Assembly: GCA_002502705.1 (NCBI GenBank) | Contig: DAQB01000162.1 | Coordinates: 1-9,645, forward strand | Origin: Thermoplasmatales archaeon UBA582 | GTDB lineage: Archaea > Thermoplasmatota > Thermoplasmata > Thermoplasmatales > Thermoplasmataceae | DNA: 9,645 nt | Reading direction: 5' to 3' | Shown: one piece after another, positions 4,105 to 9,645 of the stretch | How positions within the stretch are numbered: position 1 is the first letter of the stretch | How the letters are laid out: each line of letters starts with the position of its first letter | Program-made: the position numbers and the translations under genes | The notes under the pieces: generated by a model | Database searches by the model: none | Told to the model about the DNA's origin: nothing | What the model saw: the letters and a program-made list of their open reading frames with translations, nothing else

Positions 4105-6639
4105 TTATTTCTTTCTTCTGACTAAAAACACAGCTGACGCTATGATTGCAACTGTAATTATTCCTGCAATTCCATATAGTTCGGTGGTGGAAATACCTGA
4201 ACTGGAGGTTTTATTGTTATTACTAACACTTTTCGTGAAAGGTATAGCAATATCTAAATTTTTTCCGCTAACATTTATGTTTCCTGAAGAATTTGATATA
4301 GTGTATCCGCTAACAGATTCAATTTTATACGAATAAGTACCATTTGGGGCAGTGAAAGCAATAGTGCTTCCTGTTGATGATTTATTTGTATCATTGAATG
4401 TTACTGACCATGAAGCTCCAGACGGAAGACCGGTTTCTGTAAAATTAACCAGGTATTCGGAGACACTGGATTTAACCCCAACGAAAATAAGCTGGTGGGT
4501 GACATTGCTTCCAGATACTGTTATGGTTCCAGTTAAGGGCGAAGTCAGATATCCATTTACTGAACCAATCGTGTAAGAATAAGAACCATTGGGTTCATAG
4601 AAGTTTATTGTGCTCCCCGTTGATGATTCAACCGATCCGTTTAATGATACAGACCATGAAGTCCCAGTCATCAAACCAGATTCTGCGAAAGTGACAGCGT
4701 ATTTATGGGGCGGGTGATAATTGATAGATATTACACTTATACTTCCTGAAAGAATATTAATTACATACATATTTCCGTTTAGACTGTTATAAACGACGCC
4801 GGAAGGATGTGACCCGACACTTATGTTTGCAATTACTGCACCTTTGGACGGGTCTATGACAGATACATTATCAGACTTTACGTTGGAAACATACAAATAA
4901 CCATTCAAAGGATTAAATGCGACGTCGAACGGGTCTAACCCGACTTTAATGCTTGAAGTGACTTTGTTTGTTGATCCATTTATTACTGTAATATTGTTAG
5001 AGCAAAGATTGGCAACATAAATATTACCATTTAATGCGTCGATAGCTGCTTCTGTAGGCTCAGAACCAACTGTAATGTTTTTTATAAATTTGTTTGTGGA
5101 GCCATTTATTACTGACACATTGGATGAAAAAAGATTTGTGACATACACATAGCCATTAGATTGGTCAACTACAGCGCCATATGGACCAACACCCGCTGTA
5201 ACGTTCGCTATAACTTTATTTGTGGAGCCATTTATCACAGAAACATTGGATGATTCGAAATTCGGCACGTACAGGTTTCCATTTAATGGATCAAATGTTA
5301 CTCCAATAGGGTACGAAACATCTTTAATGCTTGCGGTTACCCTATTTGTTGTAGTATTGATCACTAATACATCGCAAGAACCAGAGTTTGCTACGTACAT
5401 ATATTCATTTAATGGATCAAATGCTATACCACTTGTTCCTGAACCATTTGAAAACCCTGTAACTCGATTAGTTGAGCTGTTGATCACGATTACAGAACCT
5501 GCTTCGTTTACGACGTATAGATTTCCGTTTAATGGGTCAAAAGAACCACATATAGGAGAATAGTCCGTAATTATTTTTGAAATTACTTCGTTTGTTGTGC
5601 CATTAAACACTGATATGATGTATGCACCAGGAACAGAGATATAGAGATTCCCATTGGATCCATCGAATGCTACAGCAACCGGTTGAGTTCCCACATAAAC
5701 ATTTGAGATAAACTTATTAGTCGAGGTGTTGATAAACGATATGGATCGGGAGCCAAAATCTGTTACATACAAATACCCACTTAACGGATCAATAGCAGCC
5801 CAATATGGGTTTAACCCAACGCTAATGCTACTATTCAGCTTGTTAGTAGAGCCATTGATTACTGAGACATTACAGGATTTTAGATTCATGACATATAGAT
5901 AATCATTTGATGGATCAAACGTCACTCCAAATGGACATGACCCAACTGTTAGGCTCGCAATGACTTTGTTCGAGGAGACATTAATTACTGAAAGATTGTC
6001 CGATCCTGAATTAGAGACATACAAAAACCCATTAATTGAATCTAAAGCTATCCCTACTGGGGCGTAACTTACATTTATGCTTGCCGTCACTTTGTTTGAA
6101 GTTCCATTAATTATTGAAACATTGTAAGACCCGGTATTAGCCACGTAGACATTGCCATTTAAAGGATCAAAAGTCACTCCAAAAGGGGCGACTCCCACTG
6201 GAATACATTTTATTACCTTGTTTTCCGTAGCATTTATAACAGAGACTGTATGAGAATTTGCATTGGTAACATAAATATAACCATTTGAAGAATCAAATGC
6301 AATCTGCATTGGGTCATTTCCAACAGGAATTAGACCGATGATTTGATTTGTGGAACCATTGATAATTGATACGCTATCACCACCTGTACCAGCGACGTAG
6401 ACAAATCCATTTAAAGGATCAGCAACAATTCCTGCAGGACTTATTGAATTGGTGTAATTGAAGTTACCATTTACCAGAGAGTTGTTTAACAAAACCAGAG
6501 TGGATTGCACATATCCTGTATTTTGCTGATCAACATTGGATTGAAAATTGTAACCAACATCATTTGAATTATAATCTGAGGCAATTGCTGACAGCGATAG
6601 AAGCAGAAACACAGTCACAATGAAAACCCTGTATTTCAT
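4105..6639 (-). CDS. Exported, membrane-anchored YVTN beta-propeller surface protein
   Basis: The 844-residue product has an N-terminal signal peptide (MKYR, hydrophobic 5-20, likely cleavage after AIA at about residue 20), a linker (21-67), 14 YVTN-type blades of about 42 residues (68-645), two Ig-like repeats (646-725 and about 728-803), a short Ser/Asn linker, and a C-terminal membrane helix (about 821-840) ending in RRKK. It should sit outside the cell, held by the C-terminal helix. YVTN propellers generally serve in binding or adhesion or as S-layer components; no catalytic motif is visible. N-x-S/T sequons are very dense, with INGST in many blades, suggesting heavy N-glycosylation. Six cysteines lie in blades 2, 4, 5, 8, 9 and 12. 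The frame is open to an ATG at 6696, but the ATG at 6639 is preferred: it begins the signal peptide and lies 25 nt after a strong TATA box that the longer frame would enclose. The ligand is unknown. Confidence 0.9.
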   Translation of the reverse strand: MKYRVFIVTVFLLLSLSAIASDYNSNDVGYNFQSNVDQQNTGYVQSTLVLLNNSLVNGNFNYTNSISPAGIVADPLNGFVYVAGTGGDSVSIINGSTNQIIGLIPVGNDPMQIAFDSSNGYIYVTNANSHTVSVINATENKVIKCIPVGVAPFGVTFDPLNGNVYVANTGSYNVSIINGTSNKVTASINVSYAPVGIALDSINGFLYVSNSGSDNLSVINVSSNKVIASLTVGSCPFGVTFDPSNDYLYVMNLKSCNVSVINGSTNKLNSSISVGLNPYWAAIDPLSGYLYVTDFGSRSISFINTSTNKFISNVYVGTQPVAVAFDGSNGNLYISVPGAYIISVFNGTTNEVISKIITDYSPICGSFDPLNGNLYVVNEAGSVIVINSSTNRVTGFSNGSGTSGIAFDPLNEYMYVANSGSCDVLVINTTTNRVTASIKDVSYPIGVTFDPLNGNLYVPNFESSNVSVINGSTNKVIANVTAGVGPYGAVVDQSNGYVYVTNLFSSNVSVINGSTNKFIKNITVGSEPTEAAIDALNGNIYVANLCSNNITVINGSTNKVTSSIKVGLDPFDVAFNPLNGYLYVSNVKSDNVSVIDPSKGAVIANISVGSHPSGVVYNSLNGNMYVINILSGSISVISINYHPPHKYAVTFAESGLMTGTSWSVSLNGSVESSTGSTINFYEPNGSYSYTIGSVNGYLTSPLTGTITVSGSNVTHQLIFVGVKSSVSEYLVNFTETGLPSGASWSVTFNDTNKSSTGSTIAFTAPNGTYSYKIESVSGYTISNSSGNINVSGKNLDIAIPFTKSVSNNNKTSSSGISTTELYGIAGIITVAIIASAVFLVRRKK
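4231..4704 (-). repeat. Two tandem Ig-like repeats ('TF.E.GL..G.SW.V..NG' type)
   Basis: These encode residues 646-803 of the surface protein. Both copies share the pattern V-F/N-F-x-E-[ST]-G-L, then G-x-S-W-S-V, STGSTI, PNG-[ST]-YSY and 'VSGY/VNGY', at a period of about 80 residues. Such domains recur in exported Thermoplasmatales proteins, including thermopsin-like ones. Here they probably act as a stalk between propeller and membrane anchor. Confidence 0.75.
4705..6438 (-). repeat. Tandem array of 14 YVTN blades (period 126 bp)
   Basis: These encode residues 68-645. The consensus blade is about P-x-G-V-x-F-D-P-L-N-G-x-L-Y-V-x-N, then V-S-V-I-N-G-S-T-N-K-V and V-G. Twelve of the blades are exactly 42 residues; blade 8 (362-401) is 40 and blade 14 lacks its last strand and runs into the Ig-like repeats. 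Blades 10-12 are the most alike: a stretch at 5093-5128 recurs at 5219-5254, exactly 126 bp away. Blades 7 and 8 are the most divergent. Confidence 0.9.
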
Positions 6640-6963
6640 TAGAATGTAACCCTCTGGATATATATAAAATGTCGTATTTAAATTGTAGAATGCCAAATTT
6701 CTAATCCTACAGCAAGGTTAACATAAATCTATCCATTTTACCATAATATGCCTGATGTAATCGAATTGAGGTCATTTTGCATTATTATTTTCGCCTTTCT
6801 GGTTCAATAATAATATGGTAAATCATTTTCCAATTAGCCTTCTATTACAAGTTAACGTGAAAATAATACATTCACAAGCGCTTTGTTGACAGGTCCATAC
6901 TTTTTATGCCTTTTGTTAGAGTAATTGACAATCAATGGATATAATCTTTGATCGGACGAATTT
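6640..6963. other. 324-nt AT-rich spacer upstream of the surface-protein gene
   Basis: This is the gap between two leftward genes. It holds the surface-protein TATA box (6657-6669) and a loose inverted repeat TTACCATA (6738-6745) / TATGGTAA (6814-6821). An 18-codon frame starting at ATG 6935 has no homology that I can see. No structured RNA is recognisable. The length of the spacer suggests that the surface-protein gene is transcribed on its own. Confidence 0.5.
6657..6669 (-). promoter_or_regulatory. TATA box of the surface-protein gene
   Basis: On the minus strand it reads TTTTATATATATC, with its centre about 25 nt before the ATG at 6639. A GAGGG at 6650-6654, 10 nt before the ATG, resembles a ribosome binding site but would lie upstream of the expected transcript start. 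The TATA position rules against a start at 6696. Confidence 0.65.
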
Positions 6964-7524
6964 TTATTTTTCAAGCTTCTGCTTCAGATAGAACATGCTT
7001 TCCGGATCGCAGAGGATTATTGCTTCCTGGAAATTGTCTATTCGCTTAACATTATCGACAGTCTTGTTCATGAATGGAACCCACAGATCTGTCTCTATTT
7101 CAGGAATAAAACTTGTCCTCATGAGCTTCCTTGCACTGAATATTGAATCAGTCTCAAATGAATTGACCTTTGCAGGGTCAGTCCAGAAAGATGAAAGATA
7201 TGTCCAGATTGTTGTATCCATCATCTCCATTATATTCTTCTTTGTTACAAAATCCGGATCGTCCACACCCCTTGAAAGCACCTTCTGCCTCTCTTTCTCG
7301 AGTTCATAGGCTCCGGACCCTGCATAAAGCAGCCTCTTTCCTGTCTTTTTGGAGATAAGGTATTCAATCTCCGGCGCAATTCTATGCCTTATTACATCAT
7401 CTTCAGAATAGGCCGCAACGATAATTCTTTTCTCGGACATTTTAGCCACGTAATCGGCAAATTTCTCTATTGAATAGTTTGCAATCCTGTCATGCCTGCT
7501 ACCTAGGCATATGACAAATGTCAT
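6964..7524 (-). CDS. Unknown protein, possibly with an N-terminal membrane anchor; start uncertain
   Basis: I do not recognise this family. The 186-residue product from ATG 7524 is rich in charged residues, with short hydrophobic strands such as RIIVAAYS (33-40) and KRLLYAGSG (63-71) followed by a helical, Lys/Glu-rich segment. This could be an alpha/beta fold of the nucleotide- or phosphate-binding kind, but no motif settles it. The frame stays open for 22 more codons upstream, to a TAG at 7591-7593. With the first residues of the product these encode a basic-flanked hydrophobic stretch, KLIIVVALCIPMTFVICLG, that looks like a membrane anchor, yet no ATG, GTG or TTG exists in that extension. 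A TATA-like element on the minus strand (7577-7584) would start transcription near 7556, inside it. The real protein may begin at an unusual codon (for example ATT 7549-7551), at ATG 7524, or be altered by mutation. It diverges from the kinase-like gene. Confidence 0.6.
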   Translation of the reverse strand: MTFVICLGSRHDRIANYSIEKFADYVAKMSEKRIIVAAYSEDDVIRHRIAPEIEYLISKKTGKRLLYAGSGAYELEKERQKVLSRGVDDPDFVTKKNIMEMMDTTIWTYLSSFWTDPAKVNSFETDSIFSARKLMRTSFIPEIETDLWVPFMNKTVDNVKRIDNFQEAIILCDPESMFYLKQKLEK

Positions 7525-7576
7525 CGGGATGCATAGGGCAACTACGATAATTAGCTTTCGCGATTCACTGAATTTG

Positions 7577-7587
7577 GATATAAATAC
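7577..7587. promoter_or_regulatory. TATA element of the kinase-like gene, possibly shared with the divergent gene
   Basis: On the plus strand GATATAAATAC has its centre about 27 nt before the ATG at 7609, which fits a leaderless mRNA for the kinase-like gene. The same bases read GTATTTATATC on the minus strand and could serve the leftward gene, giving it a 5' leader of about 30 nt to ATG 7524. Confidence 0.55.
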
Positions 7588-7608
7588 TTCCTAGACATTT
7601 AGATATAA

Positions 7609-8571
7609 ATGCTGTCAGTTTTATTTCCCAACATTTATTCCTTTGTTCTATTTCTTGCCGGCATAATATTTCTGTGGTTTATCCTTGGCGAAAAGGATAC
7701 TGAATCTCTACTTCTATTCTTTTTCACTGTAGTTCTTTCTTTTATAATTGTCATAACTGGAGATGTATATGCAGCTCTTTCTGCAGACCTGATCGTTGCC
7801 TTGATGGATAATTTTTATAAAAAGAAATTCTACTTCATCTTCCCTCTTCTGGTTATAGATTTCGTGATTGTGATTCTCTTCTATCAGGTATACCTTTCTG
7901 ATATTCTTCTTTCCATCTCGGTATCGGCAATAATCGCAGTTGCTTTCTCGTCAAACCTTAAATCTGGCGTATTGCAGAATGAAAAAGCGAAGGGGAAGGA
8001 TTCAAAGATAGAGAGAAAAAGAGATTTCTTCCAGATATCGTCGGGTGTTATCCTCCTCCTTATCCTGTATTTCTTTCCTGTTAACATATCATTTTCGCTT
8101 ATTCTTATAATTTTACTTCTGCTGTTGCTACTTGGCAATACCGCATCCATTGGAACCTGGACATCAGCAAGCAGGTTCCTTTACAAAATGGAAAGGGAAC
8201 ATACCACGCTTGGAATCGGTTCCATTATGATAGCTGCGGGAACACTTTTTGCTGTAGCGTTGATATCGAACAGGCAGTGGTCGCTGATAACTGTCTTTAT
8301 CGTACTCATTGGCGATTCTGTATCAAGCCTGGTTGGAATGAGGCTTCCAGTTAGAAAACTTCCATACAGCAGAAAGAAGAGTTTTGGTGGGTTTATCTCC
8401 ATGCTCATTGTGACAATAATTTTCGCAATAATTGTTTCAGGAGGCATATTCCTCTATCCCCTGCTATTTCCTGTAGTGGGAACTATCGTTGAATCATTCA
8501 CTGCCAGGCCGCTTGACGATAATCTCACTGTTCCATTTTCGCTTGTACTCCTTAACCTTATTCTAATCTGA
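7609..8571 (+). CDS. Polytopic CTP-dependent polyprenol (dolichol/phytol) kinase-like protein
   Basis: The 320-residue product is an integral membrane protein with about 8-10 hydrophobic helices. Its C-terminal half carries the signature of the dolichol kinase / phytol kinase / CTP:phosphatidate cytidylyltransferase superfamily: REHTTLGIGS (196-205), the nucleotide-site motif LIGDSVSSLVGMR (233-245), RKKSFGGF (255-262, matching 'K(S/T)xEG') and VESFTARPLDDNLTVP (294-309, matching 'E...DNL.vP'). Members phosphorylate long isoprenoid alcohols using CTP; in archaea this would supply dolichyl phosphate for glycan transfer or serve lipid salvage. The N-terminal half (1-135) is hydrophobic with a lysine-rich cytoplasmic loop at about 125-138. 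The substrate cannot be told from sequence. The ATG at 7609 fits the TATA spacing. Its 3' end overlaps the convergent acetyltransferase gene by 14 nt. Confidence 0.8.
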   Translation: MLSVLFPNIYSFVLFLAGIIFLWFILGEKDTESLLLFFFTVVLSFIIVITGDVYAALSADLIVALMDNFYKKKFYFIFPLLVIDFVIVILFYQVYLSDILLSISVSAIIAVAFSSNLKSGVLQNEKAKGKDSKIERKRDFFQISSGVILLLILYFFPVNISFSLILIILLLLLLLGNTASIGTWTSASRFLYKMEREHTTLGIGSIMIAAGTLFAVALISNRQWSLITVFIVLIGDSVSSLVGMRLPVRKLPYSRKKSFGGFISMLIVTIIFAIIVSGGIFLYPLLFPVVGTIVESFTARPLDDNLTVPFSLVLLNLILI

Positions 8572-9469
8572 AAAAATAGATAACCTCATCTTTACCGGTT
8601 TGAGAAAACGAGTTCTTTTTGTAGAAAGAGAAGGCATGAGAATTTCTATCAACCCATAGGGAAACCTCCTCAAATGCCTCCTTCAGGTTCTCCCTTATAT
8701 GATCGAGAAGATATTTTCCAATTCCTTTCCCCTGGTATTCGGGCAGAACAAAAAGATCGCTGATAAGTGGTATACCATCTTTGAATGTTGAGATAGCCAT
8801 GGCAACTATTCTTCCCCCTGATACAAGAACCGGGGAGGCGCTGTTGATGATTTTTCCTGATGCCTTTCCCTCCAGTAATTCATGCAACTTGGTTATCCTG
8901 TCCTTTTTATTCTTTGATATCAGGATGTATTCCCTTTCCTCCCTGAATGCTTCAATAAGCGATCTATCCATTTCTTCGATGTCAGCCATCTCGATTGAGA
9001 TAAGGCTAAGATGATCAGGAAGCCTGTTTCCAATACCTGGTAGTTTTGTGCTCCCCCTCATTTCAACCCGTTCAATAACGTCTATTCCTTTTTCTTTTAC
9101 ATAGTCGGTGAAGCACTTTCCGCCGTTGAATGGCGCATTGAACAGAAGGAGTAATCCCGAGGAACGTGCTTCATTCCTGGCCCACGTGATAAGTGTATCC
9201 AGCCTCGTCGTATTGACGGCTATGTCAGTCTCAAAACCAAAGTGAGCATACATTCGGTCTGAGAAGTCGTTCGGTCGAATCAGGAAAGCATAGGCAACTA
9301 CAATATTATCCGATATTATTACCCTGGATTTCAGGTTATTTTGGTCAAGCATGGCAATGATACCTGAATACATTTCCCTGATGTTTGAGGAATCCAGAAC
9401 CTTTTCGTAATAGGATATCTCATTTTCAAGGATTGCAGACCAGTCGAGTTTCACGTTGTTGACTTCCAT
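8558..9469 (-). CDS. GNAT family N-acetyltransferase, probable two-domain form
   Basis: GNAT enzymes move an acetyl group from acetyl-CoA to an amine. The C-terminal half (about 155-303) is a clear GNAT domain: strand GRIVAMAIS, then DLFVLPEYQGKGIGKYLL with the acetyl-CoA pyrophosphate loop QGKGIG (246-251), strand EVSLWVDRNS (about 267-277), and HAFSFYKKNSF with the usual Tyr (about 283). The N-terminal half (1-150) has GNAT-like strand order (VVAYAFLIRP at about 57-66, then a helix and LLLLFNAPF) but no Q/RxxGxG loop, so it may be a degenerate second GNAT fold. The full length, about twice a single GNAT, fits this. The substrate is unknown. The start ATG (9467-9469) diverges from the malic enzyme gene; the shared spacer holds its promoter. 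The 3' end overlaps the kinase-like gene tail-to-tail. Confidence 0.82.
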   Translation of the reverse strand: MEVNNVKLDWSAILENEISYYEKVLDSSNIREMYSGIIAMLDQNNLKSRVIISDNIVVAYAFLIRPNDFSDRMYAHFGFETDIAVNTTRLDTLITWARNEARSSGLLLLFNAPFNGGKCFTDYVKEKGIDVIERVEMRGSTKLPGIGNRLPDHLSLISIEMADIEEMDRSLIEAFREEREYILISKNKKDRITKLHELLEGKASGKIINSASPVLVSGGRIVAMAISTFKDGIPLISDLFVLPEYQGKGIGKYLLDHIRENLKEAFEEVSLWVDRNSHAFSFYKKNSFSQTGKDEVIYFFRLE

Positions 9470-9491
9470 AATATCTTATATGTGATTGCCT

Positions 9492-9504
9492 CTTTTTATT
9501 AATA
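9492..9504. promoter_or_regulatory. AT-rich promoter core between the acetyltransferase and malic enzyme genes
   Basis: On the plus strand TTTTTATTAATA has its centre about 27 nt before ATG 9526. On the minus strand the same bases (TATTAATAAAAAG) are about 29 nt before ATG 9469. One TATA-like core may serve both directions of this 56-nt divergent spacer. A second AT-rich element (ATATAAGAT, minus strand, about 9474-9482) is too close to the acetyltransferase start to be its TATA box. Confidence 0.5.
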
Positions 9505-9525
9505 CGATACTGATATACAGAATAT

Positions 9526-9645
9526 ATGATAAGCGACGAGCAGAGAACCAGTGATCTGGGACGTATAGCACTGAAGTTCTCTGAATATTACAGAGGCAAG
9601 ATCAGGGTCCTTCCAAAGGTACCGATCAATTCACTGAAGGATTTT
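9526..9645 (+). CDS. Probable malic enzyme (malate dehydrogenase, oxaloacetate-decarboxylating), N-terminal fragment
   Basis: Malic enzyme converts malate to pyruvate and CO2 with NAD(P)+. Only the first 40 codons are present and the frame is open at the window edge. After a short leader the sequence ALKFSEYYRGKIRVLPKVP followed by INSLKDF matches the start of prokaryotic malic enzymes, where a helix and '.GKI.V.PK.P' precede the 'D...YTPGVA' motif that would come next, outside the window. The ATG at 9526 fits the TATA spacing for a leaderless mRNA. It is divergent from the acetyltransferase gene. The short fragment limits confidence. Confidence 0.68.
   Translation, partial: MISDEQRTSDLGRIALKFSEYYRGKIRVLPKVPINSLKDF

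Noticed and set aside
5222..5563. Plus-strand open frame within the propeller repeats
   Set aside because: It arises from the repeated DNA of the leftward gene read on the opposite strand; it has no start context or independent features.
4705..6438. CRISPR-like periodic repeat
   Set aside because: The period is 126 bp, repeats are degenerate and in frame, and there are no short identical repeats with unique spacers; it is a protein repeat array.
6640..6696. Surface-protein start at ATG 6696
   Set aside because: It would place the TATA box inside the coding sequence and bury the signal peptide 19 residues in; ATG 6639 satisfies both.
6738..6821. 8-bp inverted repeat TTACCATA / TATGGTAA
   Set aside because: The arms are short, 68 nt apart and in AT-rich DNA; likely chance, so it is mentioned only within the spacer entry.
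6935..6991. 18-codon open frame with an upstream TATA-like stretch
   Set aside because: It is very short, overlaps the 3' end of the leftward unknown gene, and has no supporting feature.
9474..9482. Second TATA-like element before the acetyltransferase gene
   Set aside because: It lies only about 5-13 nt from the start codon, too close to direct a transcript that includes the start.

Overview
The window looks like chromosomal DNA of an archaeon of the Thermoplasmata, probably Thermoplasmatales. It holds the end of an archaeal-type primase large subunit (PriL), ribosomal protein S8e and SRP19. A surface protein combines YVTN beta-propeller repeats with the 'TF.E.GLP.G.SW.V..NG' domain that I associate with Thermoplasmatales exported proteins. 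Most genes have a TATA box 25-29 nt before the start codon, which implies leaderless mRNAs. The assignment rests on gene content and promoter style, not on a database match.

Left part (1-1261): a 5'-truncated priL reads rightward and meets a leftward rps8e-srp19 pair. The priL and srp19 stop codons abut with no spacer, and srp19 overlaps rps8e by 4 nt. Middle-left (1262-2933): a 408-nt AT-rich spacer carries the rps8e promoter, two inverted repeats and the promoter of a rightward pair. The first gene of that pair is a chorismate mutase (AroQ class) with an unrecognised C-terminal domain; the second is a compact prephenate dehydrogenase (TyrA). Together they lead from chorismate towards tyrosine and phenylalanine.

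Middle (2961-6639): a leftward M19 (renal/membrane dipeptidase-like) gene, in which one expected metal-binding His is Leu, converges on tyrA. To its right lies a large leftward gene for an exported, C-terminally anchored surface protein with 14 YVTN blades, best explained as two seven-bladed propellers, followed by two Ig-like repeats. Right part (6640-9645): a leftward unknown gene (possibly membrane-anchored, start uncertain) shares a promoter region with a rightward polytopic CTP-dependent dolichol/phytol kinase-like gene. The kinase gene overlaps tail-to-tail with a leftward GNAT acetyltransferase gene, and the first 40 codons of a probable malic enzyme run off the right edge.

The genes do not form one pathway. 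The best links are aroQ-tyrA (aromatic amino acids), rps8e-srp19 (translation and protein targeting) and, more speculatively, a polyprenol kinase near a sequon-rich surface protein. I saw no tRNA, rRNA, CRISPR array or insertion sequence. The points most worth a second look are the aroQ start with its palindrome, the aroQ C-terminal domain, the His-to-Leu change in the M19 protein, the 2x7 propeller layout, and the missing start codon of the 6964-7524 gene.
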